64,000 nucleotides of DNA from Plazaster borealis (lineage: Eukaryota; Echinodermata; Asteroidea; Forcipulatida; Labidiasteridae): positions 5,177,127 to 5,241,126 of the forward strand of contig CM037464.1 in the NCBI GenBank assembly GCA_021014325.1, written 5' to 3'. This document shows, piece after piece, positions 9,496-19,425 of this stretch (the stretch's first letter is position 1; each line of letters starts with the position of its first letter). A program made the translations under genes and the position numbers. The notes beneath the pieces were generated by a model. The model saw nothing but the letters and a program-made list of their open reading frames with translations, made no database searches and was not told where the DNA came from.

Positions 9496-11024
9496 AGGGT
9501 GCGTTCGATTAGCCTCCCCGTGTGTACCGGGGACTTACACTCGTGGTAGCCACGAAACGAGGCTAATCGAACGCTGCAGTGTTTTCGATTGGCACTCTGG
9601 GAAAATTAAAGTCGAAGGTTGTTGCATAGCAGCCCAACTTAACAAAGTGTAAGCAGACAGCTCTGTCATTTCCGTCGTCTGCTCAATGGAAAATGTCGAT
9701 TCCCGTGACGACACAATATAATTATATTATTCATAATGAGTACACACTCACCAACTGTTTGTTTTTTCAGGAAACACATTTCCTTTCCATTTGCCATAAT
9801 CGTTCGTAGACGATAAATCTGTGTATTAATTTGTAGTTTTTGAATTCTGTGGTGGTTGACACCGGGGCACCCATGGTGCGTTCGATTAGCTTACGCGTGT
9901 AAGTAAAACTTACACGAGAGCGTTCGATTAGCCATCACAATATGATACTCTTGTCTACCCCGGTGTCAGCCACCACAGCCCTAGCCTTTAGTCAAGGCGC
10001 ACCGCGTCACCCCAGCCAAGATATCACGCACGAAAAAAGACTAGCGCGAGCGGCGAAGCCGCGAAGCGCCTTTACCAACTTGTTTTGGGGCTTTATGTTT
10101 TTCTTTACTTTTTGCTACCGATTTTGGTAGGAGAAATGTAATGCATAATGCATTAGCGTGATGAGTTGTTGGCCAATAAGAAGACACAATTACTTGCAAG
10201 ACGTCACATGAACGTTTGATGCAAATTTGATGCAAATTATTAGCAAGATGGCGACTAGTAGTACTGAAGTGTTGATGACAAATTGTTTCAGCAAAGCATA
10301 AGATTTGCTGCTCAAAAAATGAAAATTTCAGGTGAACTGACAGCATTAGGCCTACCCATCTAAATAATAGAGGAGTCCAACATCTATAGTTGACGGTGAT
10401 TGGTTACAAGAAATTGCATATATAAATATTTCATGATCATGAATAACTGATTAGCTGAACGAGTTGGTAAAGGCGCTTCGCGGCTTCGCCGCTCGCGCTA
10501 GTCTTTTTTCGTGCGTGATATCTGGGCTGGGGTGCCGCGGTGCGCCTTGACTAAAGGCTACCACAGCCCCAGCTCGCGAGCGGGTCTCTGGTGGATGCCC
10601 GGATGTAATGACGTAGTTTCCGGCTGCAGGCGTATCATACCAAGATGGCGGGGGACAAGTTGAATTTGACCCGAGTTCAAAAACTACAAATTAATACACA
10701 GATTTATTGTCTATGAAATAATTATGGCAAATGGAAAGGAAATGTATTTCCTCAAAAGCAAACAGTAGGTGAGTGTGTACAAATTATGAATGATATAATT
10801 AAATGTGTCGTCATGGACACCGACATTTTCCAATTGAGCAGACGACGGAAATGACAGATCTGCTGTTTACACTTTTTTTAAGTCGCGCTGCTACGCAACA
10901 ACCTTTGACCTTAATTTTCCCAGAGTGCCAAGTGAAACGCCGCAGCGTTCGATTAGCCTCGTTTCGTGGCTACCACGAGAGGAAATCCCCGGTTCACACG
11001 GGGAAGCTAATCGAACGCACCCAG
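9496..11024. mobile_element. Large fold-back element, about 1.53 kb
   Basis: The termini GGTGCGTTCGATTAGC (9500) and GCTAATCGAACGCACC (11006-11021) head inverted arms of roughly 350 bp: left 9496-9850, right 10670-11024. They share CTCGTGGTAGCCACGAAACG, TCATTTCCGTCGTCTGCTCA and GATAAATCTGTGTATTAA-like blocks. Each tip carries its own small palindrome (GCGTTCGATTAGCC/GGCTAATCGAACGC). An extra copy of the tip motif lies at 9877-9935. The interior holds the separate element at 9982-10560. Confidence 0.85.
9982..10560. mobile_element. MULE-like MITE, 579 bp, 9-bp target duplication
   Basis: Terminal inverted repeats of about 100 bp begin TAGCCTTTAGTCAAGGCGCA and differ at about two positions between ends. 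Directly outside, CCACAGCCC occurs at 9973-9981 and again at 10561-10569, a perfect 9-bp target site duplication. Long TIRs plus a 9-bp duplication are typical of the Mutator superfamily. There is no transposase. The near-identical arms suggest fairly recent insertion into the outer fold-back. Confidence 0.85.
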
Positions 11025-11057
11025 TGTCTATTGGCGGGTATAGGCCCATAGCCGTAT

Positions 11058-11237
11058 ATTAAGAGAGTTGCGACAGCTTGCGATTAGAAGCCATTTTGTG
11101 TCCTAAAAACCCCGCATTGGCGAATGCAGAGTGCCAGACTAGTCTGCCCATTGGGTTGTGCTGCATTTGGACCTAAAATGGCGTCTAGCAACCACGTGAC
11201 CAAATAAAACGTCCCTCTATGTCGCAACTCTCTCAAT
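11058..11237. mobile_element. Small TIR element, about 180 bp
   Basis: ATTAAGAGAGTTGCGACA at the left and TGTCGCAACTCTCTCAAT at the right, with an inner inverted pair around GAAGCCATTTT and AAAATGGCGTC. Confidence 0.75.
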
Positions 11238-11254
11238 ACACAGCTCTTGGTAGG

Positions 11255-11436
11255 CTATAGACCTTTATCATGGTACGGCCATCTTGATTTTATCCCATTC
11301 AAATCAATGTAACCAAACCGAGGCTGGCAGGGCAATTAGTCTGGTTCCTTTTTGTACAATGAATATTAGCATCCATTACTGCTGTTGGATACAGGGAACA
11401 TGACCAAGATGGTGGCAGCATGATAAAGGTCTATAG
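11255..11436. mobile_element. Small TIR element, about 182 bp
   Basis: CTATAGACCTTTATCATG at the left is inverted as CATGATAAAGGTCTATAG at the right, followed inward by GCCATCTTG and CAAGATGGTGGC. The terminal TA may be the target duplication of a Tc1/mariner-like mover. Confidence 0.75.
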
Positions 11437-11723
11437 ACTGGTCCCCTATCTTTATCCGCAAGGATAAAGACAGGCACTGGTCTTACAGGCCCACATCTGC
11501 GTGATGATTGGTCCGAGGTGATGTAGTTTGTCAGCGTTCACTTACGGTCGTCTGCATGCAGCGTGCGCATACTGGGTTTGTACATGCATTTAATGTACGT
11601 GCGATTCGACTTCAAATCTCCACGTGAAATGTAATTGAGGTCAAAGGTACATCTGGCAGGATCCGGCCAGGCGCTCAAGACGAGCCTCGAAGTGTGACGT
11701 CAGATGTTCAGGCCTATTCAAAG

Positions 11724-11765
11724 TTTTACTATTTAAGGCCGCTGTGGGTATCCTAGACTTCACAC
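11724..11765 (+). promoter_or_regulatory. Putative core promoter of small gene B
   Basis: TTTTACTATTTAA at 11724-11736 lies about 27-39 bases before CACTTTGCTATTGACCG. Gene A shares the box and the following GGC.GC.GTGGGT.TC-like stretch, so the promoter and not just the exon appears conserved. Confidence 0.5.
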
Positions 11766-11873
11766 TTTGCTATTGACCGTTCCCACCGGTAGAACACTTT
11801 GAAGTTAGAGAGTTGAAGTTAGACAATCGAAGTCAGACAATCGAAGTCAGTTTTGAGTATCACACTGTAAGTG
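11763..11873 (+). other. Putative 5' untranslated exon 1 of small gene B
   Basis: It opens with the same CACTTTGCTATTGACCGT as gene A. Inside there is a short tandem repeat (AGTCAGACAATCGA twice). It ends at GTG|GTAAGTC, a strong donor, with a second possible donor CT|GTAAGT six bases earlier. If used, the intron to the coding exon near 15808 is about 3.9 kb. Confidence 0.5.
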
Positions 11874-12064
11874 GTAAGTCTTTCATCACTGCTTTTTTCT
11901 GAATTGTTCTTATCCCATTCATATTTATTGTGTCTTTTTTGTTACTAATTTTTCTTTTACTCATGAATATTATTTGTTACGGAATATGGTTAAACTATTT
12001 AATAGGATAAACATTGTATAACACTGTTTGCCATCAAATTCTGTTGCAGTGGGCTGATACTCGA

Positions 12065-12150
12065 CACTTTGCTATTGACCGTTCCCCAGCGGCAGAACTT
12101 TTCGAAGTTTAGACCATCGGAGTTAGTTTCCGAGTACTCACACTAAACTT
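12065..12150 (+). pseudogene. Tandem duplicate of gene B exon 1, donor decayed
   Basis: This copy repeats CACTTTGCTATTGACCGTTC and the following exon text, but the donor region reads TTGGTTAAGTC instead of GTGGTAAGTC. The duplication also takes in downstream sequence: GGTTAAACTATTTAATAGG at 11988 and 12258. The unit is about 270-300 bp. No TATA-like box precedes the second copy. Confidence 0.5.
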
Positions 12151-12411
12151 GGTTAAGTCTCTCACTGCCTTTTTTCTGGATATTGTTCTTACCCCATGAA
12201 CCATATTTATTGTGTCTGATTGTTACTTCTTCTTTTACTGATGGTTATTACGGGATATGGTTAAACTATTTAATAGGATAAACAATGTATAAACACTGTT
12301 TGCCATCAAATTATGTTGTAGTGTCCTGAAAAGAACACAGGGGCCTAGCTGTACATGCATCCATTTTCCTTCTTCAAACATCGACATACGAATTTGTTTT
12401 TGAAAAAAAAA

Positions 12412-12462
12412 AACTAAAGAAGAAGAAGAAGAGGAAGAATAAGAAGAAGAAGATGAACAAAA
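12412..12462. repeat. (GAA)n simple repeat
   Basis: Imperfect AAGAAGAAGAAG run of about 50 bases. Confidence 0.9.
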
Positions 12463-12548
12463 AAACATAAAAGATGCAGTTATGGATTTTCAGTTTTCTA
12501 TGGCATTACAAATAAATAAAAATAAAAACCCAGCCGAACAGCTGTGTG

Positions 12549-12881
12549 TACAACATTGGTAAGGTTGAACACATAAATGTTCACAGATTTGCACATAACT
12601 TTAGTATACAGACGGTCACGGTGGAAAACTTCCCTTGAAATAGTTTTGCTCGAAATGCTTTAGTTTTTAGAAAATGAGTACAACATAGTCTTTATCACTG
12701 GTGATAAAATCCGATGTTTGAAAACAGTGAAAACATAAAATGGTTTTTTTCACTGTTTTCTCATGACTCCGAAGACCAATTTAGCTTAAACTTTCACATG
12801 TTTGTTATTTCATGTACCGGTATATGTTGGGTCACATCAAGTGTGGATACTGGTCTTTCGGAATTACCAATGTTGTACATT
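12549..12881. mobile_element. MITE family C, diverged
   Basis: TGTACAACATTGGTAA at the left and TTACCAATGTTGTACA at the right. Internal motifs (AAATGTTCACAGATTTGCAC, CTCATGACTCCGAAGACCAA) match the copy at 13691-14030. Confidence 0.75.
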
Positions 12882-13500
12882 TCGTCGTTGTTTTTACGAA
12901 GTGGCACATGTGTCAAAAATCATAAAATTTAGCACATCGGTTTTTTGTAAATTATTGATGTGTTCAATGCTGTTAACATTTTAACAAAGTTTCAGGACCT
13001 AATACGTTATATTTTCGTAATTACACTAATTAGAATAATCGACGAATAATGTATTTTACATTTTTTGTTTTTACGAAGTGACAAATCAAAATTCGCCACT
13101 GAAGTCCATTGAACTACATAGCGCGGGCACGGTACCAAAATAGGCGTGGTTTAACGTTTGGGTTTTTACGAAGGGACAAAACATTTCATTGCGGTTTTTA
13201 CGAAGTGACAAACCTAAATACGCATTGTTTTGTACACAGCGCTCTGCGGGCAGGTCTGTTTTGGGGGTTTTACGAAGTGACAAATGTGTTTAGGAATCAA
13301 TTACTCATCAAAACAGTCGCAGAATTGAAAAATGCTAACAGTTCTGAATGAATGAAGTATTCAGCTCTTTTTTGATAGTAAACTTTCAAAGAAAAAATAT
13401 TAGGTAGTGTCCTAAACAATAGTTTTGAAAACTTCAAACGCGATTTTTTTAAAAACCCGTATTTCTTGCTTCAGGGCTAAATCGTCGCTTCGTAAAAACG
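12882..13500. repeat. Cluster of TTTTTACGAAGTGACAAA motifs
   Basis: The motif or a near copy occurs at about 12893, 13070, 13165, 13194 and 13267, and in reverse complement (CTTCGTAAAAAC) near 13483. Spacing is irregular, so it is not a simple tandem array. No gene was recognised. Confidence 0.6.
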
Positions 13501-13690
13501 GCGACGATTTGTTTTTAAGCAGAGAAGAGAAGGGAACTCTTCAATAGGTCTGCTTAAAAAAATGAATAGCCATCAAGGATGCTGGAATGTCCCAAACACC
13601 CATCGACAAACTCGCGTTTGCTAAACACAGACAATAGGAAGTTGAAGTTTTCAAAATATCTTTTTTTTTACTGTGGGTGAAATCAATGTT

Positions 13691-14030
13691 AAAGGCCCTG
13701 TACACTATTGGTAAGATCGAAAAACACAAATGTTCACAGATTCACACATAACTTACATGATTTAAAGTAAGTAATGGTAGACAGGGTTCCTTAAAATATT
13801 TCTGCCTAAAATGCTATCGTTTCTGAGAAATAATTAAAACAATAGTTTTTATCACGCGCGATAGTTTGAAAAAACAGAAAACACTTAAGGTTTCTTTTCA
13901 CTATTTTCTCGTGACCTCGATGACCAATTTAGCTCAAACTTTCACAGGTTTGTTTGTTCATGCATATGTTGAATCACACAAAATGTGGACACTGATTTTG
14001 AGCTTTTACCAAAAGTGTACAATACCTTTA
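13691..14030. mobile_element. MITE family C
   Basis: AAAGGCCCTGTACACTATTG at the left and GTGTACAATACCTTTA at the right, with an interior similar to 12549-12881 and to parts of family A (CATGCATATGTTGAATCACA). The families probably share a transposase. Confidence 0.75.
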
Positions 14031-14260
14031 AGGCCATGACACACGAGGCAATTTACAGGCAACCTGTTTCTATAGGCAATCTCCAATAAAAAATAAAATC
14101 CATTGACATTTTCAGTTTTCTCATCATTTTCTTGGGGATGGTAAATTTACAGTTAGAAGATTGTCTTTTGTGCTGCCGAAGTGTTTATTTTGCGTACAAT
14201 GCAAGTGGTTGCCTTCAAGTTGCCCTGGTTGTGTGAAGTGAGATGTTAAACCAGTTGTTG
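14031..14260. repeat. Possible small TIR element
   Basis: GACACACGAGGCAA near 14038 and TTGCCCTGGTTGTGTGAAG near 14219 are imperfectly inverted. The termini are not clear. Confidence 0.3.
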
Positions 14261-14396
14261 TAGATTGCGGGTAACATGCCATGAAATAGTTATCGAGTGG
14301 TCACATGGGAATTATGGATCTGAGGCGAAACAAAATATTAATAGATATTATAGTTTTGACAGTGGCTACGGCTGGAACGCCGAAAACAAACTCCTG

Positions 14397-14556
14397 CCGT
14401 CGATTTCACCAAACACTTCCTAACTTAAGATTAATCCTAGGCAATGCTAAGAGATAGGACTAGTCTTAAGTTAGAACCAGTACTTAAGACTAGTCCTATC
14501 TCTTAGCATTGCCTAGGATTAATCCTAAGTTAGGAAGAGTTTGGTGAAATCGACGG
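14397..14556. repeat. Near-perfect 160-bp palindrome
   Basis: CCGTCGATTTCACCAAAC runs to GTTTGGTGAAATCGACGG. Both arms carry CCTAACTTAAGATTAATCCT and GGCAATGCTAAGAGATAGGA with very few mismatches and almost no spacer. Relatives are at 18875-19017 and 53491-53660, so this is a mobile fold-back family. Confidence 0.9.
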
Positions 14557-14719
14557 CAATTCCCCAATTCCCCGTTGCAGCCAACGGCCGTAGCCGTAAC
14601 CGTAGCTGAAGTCATTCGGATGCGGTTTTAAGTCTTGAAGTATACAACAGTTTGGCCTGTAGGCTGTTAACATGGTTTGCCACAAACTCAAAAGAATAAG
14701 CACACGTAAAACAAAGACA

Positions 14720-15295
14720 AAAATTGACTAGAGCGGGACTTGAACCTGCGACCTCCGGATTAACGTGCCGGATATACAGGCCTACCAACTGGGCCCAATT
14801 TCATAGAGCTGCTTAAGCAGAAATATTGCTTAATATTTTTCTGCTAAGCAAAACTAAGCATGATACCAGTTACATTTTTTACATGTCAAATGGTATTTTA
14901 GCTGGTAACCTTATTCTGGTAAGCATAGTTTTGTTGTGCTTAGCAACTTGTTATGCTTAAGCAGCTCTATGAAATTCGGCCCTGAGCTGTCTAGCCCTAT
15001 GTTGGCGGTCTCTCTATTTTGTCAATATCTTTGTTCGGGGGGTGCCACTCAGAAGCCATTCAACCTTTAACTGCCGTGTAGCTAGGGATCACACCCAAGT
15101 TTACGATACAACCTGGGAAGCGTCAATGAGAAGGATCATCTTATATATGATATGTGACTTTAAATTTCAAATATCATGTAATACACCACAAGGGAAACTG
15201 ACTGGGTAAATTTTAACATAATTGTGGGTTGAACAAAGACAAATTTACCAGAGCGGTACTTGAATCTGCGACCTCCGGATTAACGTGCCAGCGCT
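14720..15295 (-). repeat. tRNA-like SINE, tandem heads, cut by a fold-back
   Basis: It has the same architecture as 1575-1935: tRNA-like heads at 14728-14790 plus 14983-15000, and at 15250-15290, with body motifs CTGACTGGGTAAATTT and TTGTTCGGGG. A 192-bp fold-back sits inside the first head. Confidence 0.75.
14791..14982. mobile_element. Fold-back MITE inserted in a SINE, 3-bp duplication
   Basis: GGGCCCAATTTCATAGAGCT at the left and AGCTCTATGAAATTCGGCCC at the right. The interrupted SINE reads CCAACTG before and CTGAGC after, giving a CTG target duplication. A 3-bp duplication would fit a PIF/Harbinger-type mover. Relatives are at 21487-21870, 48237-48790, 48927-49275 and 63808-64000. Confidence 0.75.
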
Positions 15296-15402
15296 TTTGT
15301 GAAAACAAAAAGTTACACGTTATTATCATGTGAACTGCCAAGTCGCAACGTTCGCCAAGTGTTGTTGAGCAATTTTTATTTTATTTTATCCTTGGCTTTA
15401 TC

Positions 15403-15725
15403 GTGGTGTGTCGTGGCCGGCCGAGCGGTTAAGAGCACCGGACTCGAGCTCTGGTGTTTCTGATCAGCAGAGTGTGGGTTCGAGTCCCGGTCATGACACT
15501 TGTATCCTTGAACAAGTGATGCTTTACCATAATTGCTTTGTCCTTCGGATGGAATTTTTATAGCCGTATGTCCGGGTTGGTAGTGCACGTAAAAGAAACC
15601 CAGAACACTTATCGTTGAAGAGTAGGGGTTGTTAACCCTGGTGTTTCTGGTTCACATTATAGCAAGCACAGTTTACAGGTTTCTTCAGGCTTGCGAGTTA
15701 CAGTGATTAAGTTCACTTATATGAG
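15403..15725 (+). repeat. tRNA-derived SINE
   Basis: GTGTCGTGGCCGGCCGAGCG, GGGTTCGAGTCCCGGTCATG and the body CTTCGGATGG with CACGTAAAAGAAACCCAG. It sits in the presumed intron of gene B, 80 bases before exon 2. Confidence 0.85.
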
Positions 15726-15847
15726 GAATCCTTGGTTTCATTACCACCAATTATATATAATATAATAATAATCAATAAAATGGTTGGAATATTGTTTCCT
15801 ATAGCAGGCCGAAGAAGACGTATACCGCAGAGAAACTGAGCTCGACA

Positions 15848-16153
15848 ATGGCATATGCAGGGCAAGAGATCGGCTTATCTGGGATCGGATTATCTGGGAG
15901 CGGATTATCTGGGGGCTATCATGACATTGACGTTAACATTAAAGTGGCCCCAGGTGTGGACCAGCAGAGGGATGAACAGCCGACCAGAGAAGCGGCTACA
16001 CAGACGGACAAAGAAGCGGCTACACAGACGGACACGGACGAGAAGGGAGAGAAAAAAACGAAGATCAACAAAAAGGATGTCAGGGAGGCTGCCTCTTGTT
16101 TCAGACAGGTCTTCAAGATTTGCTGGAGTCTGTGTGTAGACGACGATGATTAG
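15848..16153 (+). CDS. Small acidic protein B, ATQTD family, unknown function
   Basis: A 101-residue product of unknown function, paralogous to the gene at 2066-2311. An in-frame TAA lies upstream at about 15776, and the start (ACAATGG) has A at -3. Exon 2 probably begins at 15808 after TATAGCAG, preceded by the same TGGAATATTGTTTCC tract as gene A. The N-terminus has a private Gly/Ser/Leu repeat (GLSG three times, from a DNA repeat of 12-15 bp). Then come DIDVNIKVAPGVDQQ, QPTREAATQTDKEAATQTDT with the ATQTD motif duplicated by an exact-looking 24-bp tandem repeat, a Lys-rich stretch, and REAASCFRQVFKICWSLCV ending in DDDD. TQT motifs are known LC8 dynein light chain anchors, and doubled sites favour bivalent binding; this role is inference. 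No signal peptide or clear membrane span is present. Confidence 0.65.
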   Translation: MAYAGQEIGLSGIGLSGSGLSGGYHDIDVNIKVAPGVDQQRDEQPTREAATQTDKEAATQTDTDEKGEKKTKINKKDVREAASCFRQVFKICWSLCVDDDD

Positions 16154-16239
16154 TAATTCAAAACAGAATGAAAACATGGGATGATCGCTATATATCGAAC
16201 CAGAAGCAACCAAATCACCGACCCTAGGCATTGTATCTT

Positions 16240-16615
16240 AAAGGCATCGTACACTTTTGGTAATTGTCAAAGACCAGTGTTCTCACTTGGTGTATCCCAA
16301 CATATGCATAAAATAACAAGCCTGTGAAAATTTGGGCTCAATTGGTCATCGAAGTTGCAAGAAAATGATGAAAGAAAAAACACCCTTGTTGTACAAATTT
16401 GTGTGCTTTCAGATATAATAATAAAAACTTCTTGCAAGAAGTTTTTATTAATTTTTTTAGTGAGAAATTACCTCTTTCTCAAAAACTACGTTACTTCAGA
16501 GGGAGTCGTTTCTCACAATGTTTTATACTATCAACAGCTCTCCGTTGCTTGTTACCAAGTAAGTTTTTATGCTAATATGTATTTTGAGTAATTACCAAAC
16601 GTGTACGATGCCTTT
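16240..16615 (+). mobile_element. MITE family A, full length
   Basis: AAAGGCATCGTACACTTTTG to CGTGTACGATGCCTTT. It lies 86 bases after the stop codon of gene B, so it may be in its 3' UTR. Confidence 0.85.
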
Positions 16616-16739
16616 AAATACACGTATTGTGAGTTATGAGTTGATGTAGGCCTAATCATCTGCAGCAAACACGAGGTTATTTAAGAAGTAACTATAACTA
16701 GTAAACTTGCGGGTACTGCCATGTTTACAACTCTCTTTT

Positions 16740-16975
16740 GGGCAGGAATTGTTGGCTCTGAAAAGAGCCGATGTGGTCTCGACGTTTCGATCATGCACTA
16801 TTCTGCTCGTCTTCGGGAGACAGACCAGCAGAGAGTACTGTTCGAAACGTCGAGACCCCGGCTCTTTTCAAAAGAGATTTTACACTTGGAAGACCCGCAC
16901 GTTTGCTAGTAATAGTTAAATTTTACACTTGGAAGACCCGCACGTTTGCTAGTAATAGTTACTTCTTAGCTTCAA
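16740..16975 (+). repeat. Penelope-like terminal repeat with hammerhead-like motif
   Basis: The inverted pair GGTCTCGACGTTTCGA and TCGAAACGTCGAGACC (16790 and 16842) flanks CGTCTTCGGGAGACAGACCA, then GCAGAGAGTACTGTTCGAAA. A tail of 43 bp (TTACACTTGGAAGACCCGCA) is tandemly duplicated at 16877 and 16921. Related sequence is at 22880-22935, 23320-23400, 34605-34640, 49740-49925 and 54180-54305. Confidence 0.5.
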
Positions 16976-17400
16976 ACATCACTTAAGAAGTTATTTTTTC
17001 CAATTTAATTTTCACTTGTGACAGGTTAATTTTTAACTACAGTTTTTCATTTTTCACTTTTTTGAGTAATAGCCTATATAGCATTTTTTCTTGAAGTTGT
17101 TCTTAAAATTTTAAAATCATGCTGTTTTTCTCCATAACATATCTCTGGAGGAACAAAGTAAGAAACTGGTGCACTTTGAAAAATATTTTCAACAATTTTT
17201 TCATTTATCCCTTTTTGTTATCAAACGAACTTGCCACATTTTGCACTCAAAACTATTATTGCATAATAATATCAAAAGAAAAACACGCTCATCTTTTTAT
17301 TTACAATTAGGCCTACACTTCATTATTGGGAAAGCTGACAAAAATACAAGTTTATTTGTAGTTCGGATGGTTATAATTTAAGTAAAGGGATACATTTTTT
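16976..17400. other. AT-rich intergenic, nothing recognised
   Basis: Long T runs and open frames of low complexity, with no motif that supports a gene. Confidence 0.4.
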
Positions 17401-17640
17401 CATCAAACCCAGCTGAAAAGAGAAAGGAATAGAATTTTCTATCCCTTGTTCCTCAAATCCAGCAAAAAAGAGGAGGGGGTAGATTTTCCTATCCCTTGTT
17501 CCTCAAACCTAGCCGAAATGAGGAGGGGATAGAATTTTATATCCATCGTTCCTCAAACCTAGCCGAAATGAGGAGGGGATAGAATTTTATATCCCTCGTT
17601 CCTCAAACCTAGCCGAAAAGTGGAAGGAGGTATGTTTAAA
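17401..17640 (+). repeat. 50-bp minisatellite, about five copies
   Basis: CCTCAAACCTAGCCGAAATG and GAGGGGATAGAATTTTATAT recur at an exact 50-bp period (unit starts about 17401, 17451, 17501, 17551 and 17601). The first copies are more diverged. Confidence 0.9.
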
Positions 17641-18874
17641 GTTAGGGTGACATACATTGGTAAATGCTCCAAAAATTAATGACCATAAAAACTAACTTGG
17701 TGAGAAGCACTGCAGTTGTTGGTTGTGTAAATTATTTTAAGAAAGTATTCCCTTCAAATTAATACGGTTTGGCAATTTTTTTTTGTTTTCACCCAGAAAC
17801 ATTTGAATCTGGGAAACGATTTAAGCATGAACCTTGGATGCTGTATATACAATTAGTGTGCTTTGTAATCAAAAAGCGGTGTAAGTTATGAAAACAAAAC
17901 CTGTTCATCAACATAATTCAACAAACGAATTCAAGAAACACAAAATGATCGGCTTCATAATCCATATCGATTTTTAATTGTTACGTTTAGCAGCGTAACA
18001 CGTGTGGTTTTTAGATAATCCACACACATGTTTTTTTCATCATACATTAACATGCACATTTTACATGAAGTTTTTTTTTTAACGATCACCAAAGGGTTAT
18101 TTCATGCAGTGAATAATTTAACAAAAATTAAATAGTTTCAAATGTCGGTAATTTGTATCGGTAATATTAACAAAATATAAAATGCAGATAAGGTTTACGT
18201 ACAATTATGTATTTACATTAATTACGGAAGCCGTACGGTATCCACGACTTGCTTTCTTAACAGCGGCTTTTGGGAACAACAGTGAAGTACACTCAAGGCA
18301 TACAACATCCAGAAAAAAACACAAACCCCCAAAATCTAAATGTCGAGCTACATGTATAGTAGGCCTATATCGTCTGCCAACAAACTGCATATGGATGTCT
18401 TATAACGAGTGGTAAATATTTGACTTGCATAACTTGTATCTTTAGCAGGCATACGTTTAGGGGAAATCGGCATGTGTAGATAAAATTAAAACCATATAGT
18501 CTTACCAAAAAGAAGGAGAAGAAAGATTTGTATAGTAAAATGCAGAAACGGAGTATGATATGACCCAAACAGGATACATCAACAAGCTGTTATTAAAATC
18601 AGCGGGTTACATCAGAGAATGTATTAAGCACAAACAAAAGATACACAATAACCGCGAGTAAAATGATTAACCAACGACTACTTTGATGTTACGGGGGGGG
18701 GGGGGGTGTACGAACAGCACCTTTACAGAGTGACAAATTAAAAGTTGTTTGCGTTTAAAGCTTCTCTCGAGTGATACTTCTGCTTTTAAGCATGCAGCCA
18801 ACATGGAACGTTGGTAAAAGTCAAAGTCCATGTGCCGGTATGATCCAACACAAGAATAAAAAAAAACCATACCT
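17641..18874. other. Intergenic, nothing recognised
   Basis: AT-rich sequence. The first 200 bases (GGGTGACATACATTGGTAAA) resemble a decayed MITE end. A 12-base G run lies at about 18695. No coding exon was recognised. Confidence 0.4.
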
Positions 18875-19017
18875 GGGGTCGATTTCACAAAACACTTCCT
18901 TACTTATAGGACTAGTCCTAGGCAATGCTAAGAGATAGGACTAGTCTTAAGTTAAGACCAGTTACTGGTCCTAACTTCAGATAAGACTAGTCTTATCTCT
19001 TTGTGAAATCGGCCCCT
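18875..19017. repeat. Fold-back of the 14397 family
   Basis: GGGGTCGATTTCACAAAAC to GTGAAATCGGCCCC with the shared GGCAATGCTAAGAGATAGGA block. The palindrome is less perfect than at 14397. It is followed by a MITE family C fragment (GTCAGGAGTCACGAGAAC) to about 19230. Confidence 0.75.
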
Positions 19018-19329
19018 GGAACAGTTTAAGCTCAATCGGTCAGGAGTCACGAGAACAAAAACTCAACTTTGAAACACCGGGTTTTGGGACTTGCGAGATT
19101 AAAACTAGATCGTTTACTCATTTCTCAAGAATTTCAGGCAGAATAATTTCCATTAAAGTTTTCCCCTCTAGGACAATCTTTATATACACCATGTAAGTTA
19201 TGTGCAATTCTGTGAACATGCTTTCAATCTAATACCGATGTTATGTGGACAGCCTTTATGCACGTTCACTTTCAAGAAGGAACGGGGGAAAATAAGGGAA
19301 TGGAATTTCCCAAATCAATCCTGTGCCTT

Positions 19330-19425
19330 TTCCTAAACCTCGACTTGGGCTCCGGCCTCGGCTTGGGTTCCGTTGTAAATGTTAGAACAGTGTACATTTT
19401 ACACGGTGTTTCCAACATCAAACGG
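19330..19425 (-). repeat. Relic related to the PKPE minisatellite locus
   Basis: In reverse complement this reads ACACCGTGTAAAATGTACAC, then a TCTAACATT block and GAACCCAAGCCGAGGCC. At 40297-40370 the sequence has GAGCACTGTGCAAAATGCAC, TTCAACATTGATG and GAGCCCAAGCCAGAACC in the same order. The two loci share a common source element. Confidence 0.5.
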
